A DNA stretch of 64,000 bases, taken from Centrapalus pauciflorus. Lineage: Eukaryota; Streptophyta; Magnoliopsida; Asterales; Asteraceae. Positions 1 to 11,446 of the stretch are shown here, one piece after another. Location of the stretch: the NCBI GenBank assembly GCA_020465985.1, contig JAANYP010003262.1, positions 62,001-126,000 on the forward strand, written 5' to 3'. Position numbers and translations under genes: made by a program. A model generated the notes under the pieces. The model did no database searches. It was not told the origin of the DNA and saw only the letters and a list, made by a program, of their open reading frames with translations. Each line of letters begins with the position of its first letter. Position 1 is the stretch's first letter.

Positions 1-118
1 ATTATGTTCTTGAATTTAAGTAATTTCGAAGGTGATTAAACTCGAACTTAATCAAGTTCGAACTTAATCAAGTTCGAATAACTTAAATTTTTCCCAAAAT
101 TGATTTCTAACATTTTAA
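1..118. repeat. Spacer upstream of third ORF of E1, with AAGTTCGAAC repeats
   Basis: Non-coding AT-rich DNA at the left edge. It holds at least three copies of an AAGTTCGAAC/ACTTAATC motif. The same kind of motif, in other versions, fills the LTRs at 3021 and 37091. By analogy with E5 this is the end of the pol to third-ORF spacer. No gene is visible. Confidence 0.5.
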
Positions 119-139
119 ATGTTTGATATGTGTGCAGAA

Positions 140-2983
140 ATGGGTGATCGTGCTTTCTATAACAAGCACAATATGATCATGACGGTAAACCTCCAAGCAG
201 CTGAGGCGCATCCTTATCGCCAAATGCTAGAGTTTTTAGCTCAGTCTAGGGTTGCCTATGCATTGACTCACAACCCTATGACATTCTTCCATATGTTCGC
301 CAATTCTAGCAATCATTGCAAGTGGACACTTCTGCAGTTCCACCGCTCTTGAGGGCTACAGTTGGTGGCCGACCGATCTCGTTTTCAGATGATCATTTAC
401 GATCTATTCTGCAAATGGGCTCAAATGATCAAGAAGATGGCCCCATAGATTTTCTGGCACCTATCAGGCAAGCGGCCTTTCTGAGGATGGGATACGCTCA
501 GGACATCACAAAAGCGTCCTATGTAAAAAGTGAGGTTATAGGACAATGGAGATACTAGATGCATGTGATGATGGTATGTTTTGCTCCAAAGAAGGCAGGA
601 TTTGACACGATGATCTCCAAACTGCAACCAGGGATGATATCGTTGGTCTACAACAAGCCCTTTAGCTTTTCAGGGTTTTTCTTTGGGGAGTTTGTTCATA
701 AAATCACCGCTCCAGCCCACGAACGATTTTTGATGTACCCAAGATTCATAATGATGATCATAAGGCACTTCTTGCCAGATCTACTGGCGCTGCCAGAACA
801 AGTTGCAGTAGCTGCCATAGACAAACGCATTTTTGCAGACTCCCAATCCCACAATGCAAGAAGGGCAGAACAAGTGAGGCCTCAAGTGGCTCCTTTATTT
901 GGAGCAGTCATTGATCTAGATTTTTTTAGCTCCTGAAGGAGAAGAATGGTTAAATTATAAGCCTCAACAACAAGCACCGGCTCAGCAAGCACCGGTTGCT
1001 CAAGAAGTACCTCCACCCCAAATAATGACCGCGGCAGCTAAGGTATCCACATCGGGACCCCAGTCTAACCCGAGATTACAAACGTTAGAGGAAATTTTTG
1101 CCCAGGGATCAGCAGCTCAGGAGAATATAACTGAGGAACTGGTTAATGACATTTTGAAACCGCCTTCATAAATGGATGATATTTTCAGGGATATTGATGA
1201 TTATCAGCCTCCAGTAACAGCGCCAGAAGGAACAGAAGGTCAGGTAGAGTCTGCATCAGAATCAGATTCGAGTTTTGAAGAGGTCGTTCTATCGACGACG
1301 TTTGAGAAACATGGCACTAGGCTAGTGGTGCGCTGACAGAAAATGACTCGTCCCCTTCACAGTCTTCGAGATGAAGATGAAGACGATGAAGATTTTATTT
1401 TGGAAGAAGAGACGTTGATCACAAGGCAACAAAGAGCAAAGCGACAACGTATAATTCAAGAAGCTCCATCCACTTCAACCGCCGCTCCATCAGCCACAAC
1501 CGCCATTCCATCTCCATCAACATCAGCAACCGTTCCAGCATCATCCAACTCTTTCGGCTATCCCAAGCAGTGAATGAGCTACAGTAGCACAACACACAAC
1601 TAGATCTCGACAGCGTAGAATTGCGTAAGACTGTAGGGGACTTACAAAAGACTGTAGCGGATCAACAGGTTCAGATAACTACTCTACAGTCCCTCCTGGA
1701 GCAAAATTTGAAAGATCGTGCTGCTTAGGGGGAGAGTAGCTATAGAGATGATCTGTTAAGGGGGAGCCGTAGAGATGATGAAGGAGGTGACCCCGATGCT
1801 CAACAGAAACATAGTGAGCTAGCAGATCTTCCACATGAGACTGCTCAGCAAGTTGAGATTCAGGGGGGAGCCTGGATCATCAGGCTCAGGAGATGGTCAG
1901 GGAAAAGGCAAGGCTCCCGAAGCATCAGAGTTTATCGAACAAGAAATGATAGGAGCCTTGGCCGAATTGGATGATGAGGAAGTAATGTTTGACTTTGAAG
2001 AAGATTTGGATCTGGAAGGTCTTGAAGAAGGAGAGTTTGTGCCGGAAGAAGTTCCAGATTGGAAGTCAGATGATGAAGTTTTGATGGATGAGGATGATGA
2101 AGTTGATGAGATTGTTATTCAGAAGCAACCGGTTACTAAGCAATATGTAAATATAGACCAGAATCAGATAGATCTAGACGTGTTGAATTCTACACTTAAT
2201 GATAAATCGGATGATGATGTATCTCAAGAGCCAGACAGGGAGCTGACCAAAGAAGAAAAGAGGAACCTCTGGTTTAGGAAAGAAGATAAAAAAGACAGAA
2301 GTGGCAGTAAAAGAGAAGATAAGGTTGCCAAGTCCAGGAAAGCAATCAGAAGGTATCCTTAGCTGGTTCTTTGACAGGGAATTGCAACTTTTTGTTTTTA
2401 AAAGAAGAGATGGGCTTCAGTATTTAAGGAGAAAACTTAAAGTCTTTAATACACTGCTAAAATGTGAAGTAAAGGAGTTGGCATGGAAAAATTTGATCAA
2501 CCTAGGAGACGACCAATATGCTGAAGTGATAGCAAGAATAATCAGAAAAGAAGGTCGGTCTGGGAGGTTTGATAGAATTAAGCCAAGATCAGGAAAGAAA
2601 GTCATGGATGAATCAAGAATAGATCCATTGACTGGAAAGCCGTGGATGAAGATGTTCTACAAACCAGTCAGATGTCTAAAGAAAGTTCCTTTAAAGCCAA
2701 TGCCACAAAATGTTTTGAGTAATATGAAGTGGTGGTATGTCGATAACGAGACAGTCGAGGCATGAATGGAAGATCAAGACGAAAAGACATTTTGAAGGTA
2801 TATGATCCCTTGCACCTTGTCAACCTGTCCAAGGATGACCTGCAGAAGCTTCATGATCAGCCAATTTTCTATCATGAAGGCTGGAGATCTGAAGGCAGGA
2901 AGTATTTGAAGGTTGTCAAAGTTTGCGTGACGCAGGGACTGCATGTAGGTAGTAGTTTGAATAGGCCTAGTTCTGTAGACTAA
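140..2983 (+). pseudogene. Third ORF of a Sirevirus-like Copia element (E1), decayed
   Basis: This is the accessory ORF that follows pol in this element family; its function is unknown. I start it at ATG 140, three bases after a TGTGCAG acceptor-like site, because the same site precedes the start in the copies at 30287 and 34141. The N-terminal third carries the conserved blocks FAPKKAGF and YPRFIMMIIRHFLP. The middle is Pro/Ser/Thr-rich and acidic, and the C-terminal third is basic (SWFFDRELQLF, SNMKWWY). The reading frame is broken: a frameshift near 290, a stop at 556-558, a change after 930, and further shifts near 1570, 1740 and 2300. No signal peptide or clear membrane segment is seen. 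It is closest to the copy at 34141. It is a relic and probably makes no protein. Confidence 0.75.
1727..1870 (+). promoter_or_regulatory. Internal polypurine-tract-like motifs inside E1 third ORF
   Basis: AGGGGGAG-type motifs stand at 1727-1734, 1759-1766 and 1862-1870 (six G in the last). They match the tract at 3011-3018 that directly precedes the LTR. Repeated polypurine tracts before the 3' LTR are a described trait of Sirevirus-type Copia elements. Use as second primer sites is inferred. Confidence 0.5.
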
Positions 2984-2994
2984 TGAATATCTTA

Positions 2995-3054
2995 CTAGAA
3001 GCTATCGTCAAGGGGGAGTCTTTAGGTACAACCTGTGTGACGATAGCAGTCTAG
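2995..3054 (+). promoter_or_regulatory. Polypurine tract and LTR start enclosed by a hairpin
   Basis: GCTATCGTCA (3001-3010) pairs perfectly with TGACGATAGC (3038-3047). CTAGA (2995-2999) pairs with TCTAG (3050-3054) below a small bulge. The 27-nt loop (3011-3037) holds the polypurine tract AGGGGGAG and the first 17 bases of the LTR. The same layout is seen at 33368-33429 and 37065-37124. Confidence 0.7.
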
Positions 3055-3713
3055 ATATGTAATAGATAGTCATTTATTATAGATGAGGCTTTATTAATAC
3101 AAGTTATTTGTGTTAATTCACAATTGTGTATGATGTCTACATTTTCATGTTAAGTTCTAGACTATCAAGTTAAGTTCTAGACTCTGATGTTAAGTTCTAG
3201 AAGGTGCATATAAGTTCTAGAGATAAGTTCTAGGGATAAGTTCTAAGGATAAGTTCTAAGGCTGAGCTTCAAACTTAACCGAACCCAGACGAACTTATTG
3301 AGACTAAGTTTGTAGGGTATTGGACATGTTCGTGGGCTTGGGCCTACTTAATTAGTTAAGTTCAAACTTAATTTGTACAGTTAGATGTTAATTCGTTTTA
3401 TAAAGGGACTTTTGAGAAATACGAGTTTTAGAGCTTTGCAAGTGCACGTGCGAGCTAGAAAGCATTTTCAACGACTTTGTCTTGGAGCAATACACCGTGT
3501 GGGGTCGTTTCTTACATCGGCTATCATTGTGTTCGGCTCTGGTTTTCGTGTGTGATTGATCCGTTAAGCGTCTAACGAGGATTCCGCACTCGTTGGATGG
3601 CGTCGCATCAAGATTAGATCCGTAGACCGTGGTGACCTTACACGGGAAAAACTCGTTGGATGGCGTCGCGTAAAGATCAGATCCGTAGACCGTGGTGACC
3701 TTACACGGGAAAA
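3021..3713 (+). repeat. LTR of Sirevirus-like element E2
   Basis: This LTR follows a polypurine tract and the third ORF of E1 on its left and leads into pol sequence on its right, so two elements appear to share it. The usual TG start is mutated (TTAGGTAC). It contains seven copies of AAGTTCTA (about 3150-3260), a TATAAAG box at 3399 and an AACGAG-N9-CTCGTT hairpin (3574-3594). The expected end GACCTTACA is followed by CGGGAAAA, not by a primer site. The last 63 bases are tandemly duplicated (3588-3650 and 3651-3713). It resembles the LTR at 37091-37728. Confidence 0.75.
3588..3713 (+). repeat. 63-bp tandem duplication at LTR end
   Basis: Units 3588-3650 and 3651-3713 start with ACTCGTTGGATGG and end with TTACACGGGAAAA. 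They differ at only a few positions. The repeat spans the LTR terminus and the first internal bases. Confidence 0.85.
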
Positions 3714-6002
3714 GGGTAAAACGTATCAAAAGTGATAATGGAACAGAATTTAAAAATGCGGTAATTGGTGTATATTGCCTAACTAAAGGCATAGTGCATC
3801 AATTTAGTGCACCATATGAGCCATAACAAAAGGGGCTGTCAGAAAGGAAAAACAGGACATTGATTGAGGCTGCAAGGACTATGCTCTCGGGTTCAAAGCT
3901 TCCTTCCATGTTTTAGGGGGAGGCAGTGAATACCGCATGTCATGTGTTAAACAGGGTCCTTACGGTCAAATCTTTGAACAAAACCTGTTATGAGATTTTA
4001 AATAAAAGACCACCAAATTTAACTAACTTTGGACCATTTCGGGGTGCCATGTAGTTTGTTAAAACGAAACATCAACCTAAGTTTGGTGAAAAGGCAGACG
4101 AAGGATACTTCCTAGGTTATGTCTCAAATTCACCAAACAAGAGGGTTTTTAATAAAACTAATGGAACAGTAGAAATTGTGTTTAACAATGATGTAACAAG
4201 TTATTCACATGAACCCCAAATTGGTCCAGAATGGTTATTTGATTATGACTCAGTGTTTGAATCATTTAACATTCCTTTAAGTGGTGATGCAGGAACTGTG
4301 GAAAATGACTTCTCGATGTTAAATCTTAATGACGAGGGTAGAGTATTTTCCAATTCGAGCATTCCCACGACGTCTGAAAATATATCGATAGAAGACGGGT
4401 CCCCAACAAATGAAGAACCTATGTTGCCTACGGATGAGAATCAGATAAACAATTCAGCCTCAGAAGACACTGATCACGAGGAGAATGTTCCGTCTGAAGT
4501 CACACCCCCACTAGGTGAAATATGATCAAATTTTGGAGACAATCTTCAGATCGATGCAGTTTAAACATCGAGAGTAAATAAGGATCATCCGATTGAAGAC
4601 ATCATTGGGAATCCAAATGCTGGTGTGAGAAATAGGAGTAGTGTGAATAGTAACACAGTGTTGATATCGATAATCAATGACCTCGAGGCATTTCACACTT
4701 GTCTATACTCGTGTTTCATTTCACAAGTTGAGCCGAAAAATGTACAAATGGCTCTGAAGGATAATTCTTGGGTTGAAGCTATGCAAGAGGAACTCTCACA
4801 GTTCAAAAATTTGGAAGTCTGGGAGTTAGTGCCTTTGCCTCGTGGAGAAGTTGCAATAGGGAGCAAATGGGTCTTTAAGTGCAAAAAAGATGATCGAGGC
4901 ATAGTTACTCGTAACAAGGCAAGACTCGTGGTCAAGGGGTTCAACCAAGAAGAAGTGATAGATTATAATGAGGTGTTTGCACCAGTTGCAAGGCTTGAAG
5001 CTATCAGATTGTTTCTGCTGTTTGCATCCTTCAAAGGCTTCAATGTTTATCAACAAGACGTCAAGAGTGCCTTCTTGTACGGGAAAGTGAAGGAGTTGGT
5101 GTATGTCGAGCAACCTCCAGGGTTTACTGATCCCAAGTATCCAGACAGAGTATATAAATTAGATAAGGCTCTGTATGGATTACATCAGGCACCTAGGGCG
5201 TGGTACGAGACATTGTCTACTCATCTCTTGGACAATGGGATCGAGAGAGGGAGAATACATAGTACACTGTTTATTAAGAAGAAAGGCAAAGATTTCTTAT
5301 TGGTACAAGTTTATGTGGACGACATCAACTTTGGGTCGTCGAATGAACAAATGTGCAAGGATTTTGAGAAGGTTATGAAGTCCAAGTTTGAGATGAGTGC
5401 GATGGGAGTGCTGAACTTCTTTCTGGGTTTACAAGTTGAACAACGAAAGGAGGAGATGTTCATTCATCAGACAAAGTATGTCTATAAAGTATTAGAGCGC
5501 TTCAGGATGGAAGGAACAAAGCTTACAACACATTTCAGTACTCCAATTCAAGTCAATCACAATCTCGGACCGGGTACCGATAGTGATACTGATGTGGATC
5601 CGACATTATATCGGGCCATGATCGGGTCACTCATGTATTTAACTGCTTCCCGACCTGACATAATGTTTGCTGTTTGTTTTTGTGCAATGTTTTAAGCTAA
5701 CCCCAAGGAGATGCACATGAAAGTTGTGAAGCGGATTCTGAGATACCTGAAGTCGAAACCGAAGCTGGGACTTTGGTATCATGCTGATGGAGATCTGGAA
5801 TTGGAAGCTTACACAGACTCATATTATGGAGGGTGTAGATCAACAACGGGTGGTTGTCAGTTCCTGGGAGGGAGACTGGTGTCCTGGCAATGCAAGAAAC
5901 AGACTTCGGTAGCCGTATCAACATGCGAGGCCGAGTATGTAGCTGTGGGGAGTTGCTGTTCACAGGTTCTGTGGATTCAACAACAATTGCGAGATTACAG
6001 TT
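3714..6002 (+). pseudogene. E2 pol fragment: integrase core to RNase H (Copia)
   Basis: The fragment begins inside the integrase core at the second catalytic Asp (DNGTEFKN) and runs through the linker into reverse transcriptase, with QVYVDD near 5303-5323. It ends inside RNase H (TDSYYGGC, STCEAEY) where the E3 LTR is inserted at 6003. It aligns by eye along its whole length with E5 pol (about 25515-27815). Stops occur near 3823, 3915, 4050, 4523, 4562 and 5693, and a few codons are missing around 5836. Primer site, gag, protease and the first half of integrase are absent between the LTR and this fragment. Confidence 0.85.
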
Positions 6003-7638
6003 TGTGTAGGTCCCAAAAGGTTTCCCTAGTATGTTGTTCTAAGCTGTGGAGGGGGGGGGGGGTGAATACAGCTATTTAAAATTTCAACACACTTTCTCAA
6101 TGTTTGTATGTATATTATCAGCAAGTGTTAATTACAAACAAGCTTGAAATACAGAAAGGTTCAAGTTGAGATGACATATACAATAGATAGACTATAAATC
6201 TAAGACACACTCAGACTAGTTACAATGAATACACTCACAAAGATGAACTCACTGTTTACAAGACAGACAGACAGCTTGAACAAGAATAGCTTGGACACAC
6301 TTAACTGTTTTATACAAGCAGACTTTGCATGCATGAAAACACACTTCTTTTCACGTTATGAATATCACACTCTCTTGGTTGTCTCACATTCCTTAGAAGC
6401 TTCCTTTTATACTCTCACAGAGAATCCCAGTGAAGCTTCCTCATTGGATGTAGAGATAGTGGAGTGTCTTCCCAAAAAGGCAAAAAAATACTTTTCTGCA
6501 CGTTCTGACAAAGCAGCATTTGTCTCTACATTGCAGAATCTTTGTCTTTTCCTTTTTTTCTATGTTGCAGAAGGCTTTAACTGAAAGAGGAATGTCAACT
6601 TTAAACCTTTCATCTTCTTGTATAGCGATTTTGATATAAGAAATGGTCTGTCACCCATTTCAAATATCTACTTTTTCTTCATGTAACAGAACAGCGTGGG
6701 CAGTGCTAGCAGCTTCTGTTTTTCCACTTTGTCTTCGACCTTGTAAACTGATCTTTTAGACCAAGACAACACATGAGGACATGATAACATATTCCATAAA
6801 GTGTTTAGCCTGTTCACAAAGAACATCATCTGTTCACAAAGAACAGAACACTTAGAATTTTTCCAAGCTGCTCAACAGGAATGAGCAGCGTAGATAGTTT
6901 ATGTCCAGCCTGTTCAACAGAATAGGACAGCTTGGACAATCTGCCTTAGTTTTAACAAATGCAACAGGATAAATGTTGGGAAATAGTCTAAGTAAGTTCA
7001 AGCTGTTAGTTAGACTTCTCAAACTTTTAGTAGAGTTTACATGTAAATACAAAGTTCATGCTGTTAGTTGAAGAAACTCAAGCTGCCAGCGTAAAAGTTC
7101 AAGCTGCCAGAGTAAATCAACTCAAGCTGCTCTGTTCAAGCTGTCAAGTGATTCAAGCTTCTCAACAGTTTCATAAACAGAAAGTGCTGATTTTCAGGAA
7201 AAGATATCTACATGAAGATTCCAGCATATCTACTATCAGAGAAGTCATAGTCCTTCAAGGAAACAAATCAAGAAGCAATATAAATACATAGAATAGGTCT
7301 TTCTATTGTATAGGAGTTTTCTGCATATTCAAGTTTGTAATTGCTTTTTGTTTAAGTTTTTCATAAGCCTCTAAGGTTGTAAAACCCTAAGAACAGTTTG
7401 TGTTCTTCGTCTAATCAAACAGATTAGAGGTGATTGTAATCATTGAAATCAGCAATACAAGCAGTCTTGGTTATTTCTTGTGTTAATCTGTTATTGATTC
7501 TGAAAGCTTTTGTTAAAATAATTAAGTGTTATTCCGCAAACTTCTTAATTAAACTTTGATTCAAAGCAAGATTATTGATTTATACTATGATAAATTCAAA
7601 TCAGTTAGTCTTGGTTAAATTACTTTTAGATCCTGACA
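6003..7638 (+). repeat. 5' LTR of Copia element E3
   Basis: Similarity to E5 RNase H stops at 6002-6005. The LTR begins TGTGTAGGTCCC and ends GATCCTGACA, followed by AG and the tRNA-iMet primer site. It contains a 12-G run near 6051-6062, a TATA box at 7279-7286 and many AAGCTG or CAGCTT motifs between 6860 and 7160. No second copy lies in the window, so the left boundary rests on the end of pol similarity and on the TG...CA ends. Confidence 0.7.
7279..7286 (+). promoter_or_regulatory. TATA box of E3 LTR
   Basis: TATAAATA lies about 350 bases before the LTR end and fits the U3/R boundary of a plant LTR. Promoter activity is inferred. Confidence 0.5.
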
Positions 7639-7640
7639 AG

Positions 7641-7653
7641 TGGTATCAGAGCC
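7641..7653 (+). promoter_or_regulatory. Primer binding site of E3 (tRNA-iMet)
   Basis: TGGTATCAGAGCC, two bases after the LTR end, is the standard initiator-Met tRNA complement of plant Copia elements. Confidence 0.9.
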
Positions 7654-7713
7654 ACAGGTCGTTCTTTGTTTTTCAAAGTCGAAAGTTTTCTTTTAAATTT
7701 TTAATCTTTTGCA

Positions 7714-10371
7714 ATGGAATTTGAAAATAGTAGCAGTGGATCTGGGCAAGGACTCAAAGTGCCTATGCTCAAGCCCACTGAGTTTGAGATGTGGAAACTC
7801 AGGATTAAACAGCATATTCAATTTATTGATTATGCCATATGGGAAACTGTTGAATTTCCTCCTGTAGTTGATCCAGAACTTGATGATGAGGGAAAACCAG
7901 TTAAAACTCCTCCAAAAACTGAACTTGAAAGAAAGGCTAGAATGAATGAAGTGAAAGCTCTTACACTTTTACAAATAGCCATTCCTAATTCTTATCAACA
8001 TCAGTTCAAAAAATTTTATACTGCTCATTCTCTTTGGAATGCTTTAGAGAAAAGATTTGCTGGTAATGCCAGTACCAAGAGAAATCAAAAGGATCTTTTG
8101 AAACAGCAGTATGAGAATTTTTCTGGTGGCAAGAATGAAAACCTTACTCAAATTTTTGACAGGTTCAACAAACTGATAAGTGAATTAGAAAGTGCAAAAG
8201 TCAGTCTGGATCAAGATGAAGTCAACAGAAAGTTTCTCAGATCTCTTGGAGAAGAATGGACAGTTTATGCTGCACAATGGAGAACAAAAGACACTCTTGA
8301 TGAGATGGAACTGGATGATTAGTACAACAGTCTGAGAGTGTTTGAGACTGAGATTGATACTAAAAAGAAATCCTTGTCTTATAATCACAATACTGCTCTT
8401 CTGTCTTCTGAAAAATCTAATAGCAGTGATTCCTTTTCAGGTGGTGATGGCAACTCTACTGAAGCTCACTATGAGGCTTTTGTTGCCAATGATGGATTGT
8501 TTGCTCTAAATGCTGAAGATTTAGAACAAATTCATCCAGATGATCTTGAAGAGATGGATTTAAAGTGGCAACATGTAATGCTGACCATGAGGGCCAAAAG
8601 GTTTCTTAAAAGAACTGGAAGGACCAACTTTCAAGCCAGAACAGAAGGCAAACCAGCTTTTGATAAGTCAAAAGTTGAGTGCTATAAATGTCATAAGCTT
8701 GGTCACTTTGCCAGAGAATGTAGATCTCAAGGTCAACAGTCATCAAGGACTCCACAGCCCAATCAGACATCATCATCAACAGCACTTGTCTCTCAAGAAG
8801 ACAATGTGTTTGACTGGAGTGATCAGACAGAGGAAGAATTTCAAAATCAAGCTCTGATGGCAGAAACATCAAATGTCTCCTCCACTGAACTACCATCTGA
8901 GGTAAACTCTAAACTCTGCTCTCAATCATGCAAAAATATGGTTAAAAAGTACAGAGATCATAATGAGAGCATGTGCAAAACTCTAGCTAAGATGGAAGAA
9001 AGGAGATATGAATACATGCAAGCCATAGAAGATCTTGAAAAACAGATCAATGACTATAAGGATAATGAGATTCAAATGGGACATGATAGAACATATCATG
9101 AGTGGGAGAAAAAGGAGCTAAATAAGAAAATAGAATCCCTAAATAAAAAGGTAGAAGAGACTGAACAAAAGGTGTTAGAAGCTAATAAGAAACTAGAATC
9201 TGTCAATATAGATCTAGGTAACTTCAAATTGGCTAATCAAGAGCTAGAACACCTAATGGAAGTCCAATTTAAAGATAGGGTAAAATCTCAGGTTAATCCC
9301 AAAGAAGGCATAGGCTACAGGGCTACTCCACCTCCTTACAACAACAAATACATTCATCCAATTAGTGAAGTTGCTGATAGACTTGTCAATGAACCACTAG
9401 ATGAGTCTATGACTACTGTAGATCCCATTCTTGATAACAGTCCTGAATCTAAAGAAGATCAGATTCAAAATAGAGACTATAAGTGCACAGCAGTTGAGAA
9501 GGAACACAAAACAATGAGTGCACCTATAGAGATCCAAGCACCCAGTAAGAAAGGAAAGGAGAAGATGAGTGTATGCAATGCTGCTCCACAAGTTTCTGTA
9601 CATTCTAACTGTAACACTGCATCTTCTTCAAAGAATAATAAAAAGGGTAAAAATGTTCCAATCTGCACATGCCAAAAGCATGGTGTTCAAAAGTTTCCCA
9701 AACAACAGCAGGTAAGGGGAAATCAGAGGAACAAGAATCAGAAATTGTCAGATAAATCTGGTTATCCAATTCAAATAGTCAAAAGGTGTTTTCACTGTGG
9801 CAGGAAGAATAACTTGGCCAATGATTGTTTTTATAAACCAGCTGTTGCAAAACAGACTGTGAATCAAAAAAATTTTAAGTCCTACTCATGCAAAAACTTC
9901 AAAGGTCAACCTTCTGCTACACCAGTTCCAAAGAAAAAAGTTGATCACAGGCTTTCAAAAGTTAATAAAAAACAGTCCACACACCAAAAACAAGTTTTGG
10001 CAAAGCCTAAATTAAGTTTTAAACAAATATGGTGTGTCAAGGACAAATCTTCAGATCAAACTGCTGATGCAAAAGATCAGACTGCTAAGTCAAAAACTGA
10101 GGCTGTTAGTGCAAATTCTCAAGCTGTTAGCACTAAAAACACAGATCAAGCTGCTAAGCATCAATCTGGAACTGTTAGTGAATCATCTGAGACTGTTAGA
10201 AGAAAAGATGATCCAAATACCTGGATACCTCATATAATCACTAAATACTCTCCAAAGACTTCATCAGTAGATCTCACTAAATATAAGAAGTCAAAAACAG
10301 TATTTATTTATGTCAATGCACAAGGCCAACCCAAAACAAATTTGGTTTGGGTTTACTCCACTACTGACTAA
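7714..10371 (+). pseudogene. E3 gag (Copia, long Sirevirus-type), one stop
   Basis: This is the capsid and nucleocapsid protein of the element, about 885 residues and much longer than Tork-type gag. The N-terminal half has the gag fold typical of Copia (EFEMWKLRIKQH, LWNALEKRF, FDRFNKLISELE). A CCHC knuckle, CYKCHKLGHFAREC, lies near residue 323. A long charged coiled-coil spans about residues 415-515. A second knuckle near residue 692 (CFHCGRKNNLANDC) has lost its His. A single TAG at 8320-8322 interrupts an otherwise open frame to the TAA at 10369-10371. The start is the first ATG after the primer site. Confidence 0.85.
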
Positions 10372-10386
10372 GCTTTTATTGTGCAG
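10372..10386 (+). promoter_or_regulatory. Acceptor-like TGTGCAG between gag and pol of E3
   Basis: The gag stop is followed at once by a T-rich stretch and TTGTGCAG, after which the pol reading starts on a full codon. The same arrangement is at 24681-24702 in E5. Splicing here is a hypothesis; in E3 pol is also in frame with gag, so stop readthrough is an alternative. Confidence 0.4.
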
Positions 10387-11214
10387 GGCAACCACAGGTC
10401 ACCTCATAAAACAAGATGGCATTTGGACAGTGGATGCTCTAGGCACATGACAGGCAATTCTGAGTGCTTGTCAAATTTCAAAGGCTTTGATGGAGGATTT
10501 GTTGCATTTTGAGGCAACTCAAAAGGAGGTAAGGTTACAGGTAAAGGTACTGTTAATGCAGGCAACATGATTTTCCATGATGTTTTGTATGTTGAACAGC
10601 TTAAGTATAATTTATTAAGTGTCTCTCAAATTTGTGACAAACAAAACATTGTTTTGTTTACAGATTCTGAGTGCATTGTCCTTTCAAAGGATTTCAAAAT
10701 TCCTGAAAACCTTGTTTTACTAAGAACACCAAGAAAGGACAATGTCTACTGTTTGGACACAGATCTTTTATCCAAATCAAATACTTTAAGCTGTTTGATA
10801 TCCAAAGCATCATCAAATGAGTCTGCTCTTTGGCATAGAAGGATGTGTCACATGAACTTCAAGTCCATGAATGTTTTAGTCAGAAAGAATCTGGTAAGAG
10901 GCTTACCACAAAAGGAGTTCATATGTGATGATCATTGTGTAGCATGTCTTAAAGGCAAGCAACACAAAACTTCTCATAAGGCCAAAGAAGTAAATTCAAT
11001 CTCATCTGCTCTCTAGCTGATTCATATGGATCTATTTGGTCCAACATCTGTTTTGAGTTTGAATAAAAGGGCTTACTGTTTAGTTATTGTTGATGATTTC
11101 ACCAGATTTACGTGGGTTTACTTTCTTAGGTCTAAAGATGAAACTGCTGAGCTAGTTAAGTCGTTTATTCTTAAGATAGAAAACCAATCCAACTCAAAAG
11201 TTAAGGTGATAAGA
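10387..11214 (+). pseudogene. E3 pol start: protease and N-terminal integrase, truncated
   Basis: It starts with the aspartic protease motif HLDSGCSRHMTG, followed by the GAG-pre-integrase region (LYVEQLKYNLLSVSQICD). The HHCC zinc finger (WHRRMCHM ... CVACLKGKQHK) and the first catalytic Asp of integrase (HMDLFGP) follow. There are stops at 10510-10512 (after FVAF) and 11014-11016. The coding sequence is cut in the integrase core at 11214 by E4. The distal two thirds of pol are not found elsewhere in the window. Confidence 0.85.
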
Positions 11215-11436
11215 TGTAACGACCTAAACTTTAATCAACGACAAATAACAAAGCTTAACGTTAAAAATAAGCTAAATGATAATTATCTTAAGAGATTTAA
11301 AATATAAATTTATAAAACAAGTAATAAATTGTTATTTAGTTAATAAAAGTCAAGTGGACCAAATTATAAATGTATTAGATTGATTTAAAAGACAAGTAAC
11401 TTTTGGGGTTAAATTATAAAGAGTGAAACTTGACTT

Positions 11437-11446
11437 TATATAAATA
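11437..11446 (+). promoter_or_regulatory. TATA box of E4 5' LTR
   Basis: TATATAAATA lies about 220 bases into the LTR and is repeated in the second LTR near 17764. A start so early implies a long transcribed R/U5 part. Inferred from sequence only. Confidence 0.5.

Noticed and set aside
3388..3792. 134-codon minus-strand ORF across the LTR duplication
   Set aside because: It lies in LTR sequence, repeats with the 63-bp duplication and has no recognisable domain.
11026..11307. E3 integrase ORF extending to 11307
   Set aside because: Codons after 11214 belong to the inserted E4 LTR, as the copy at 17543 proves.
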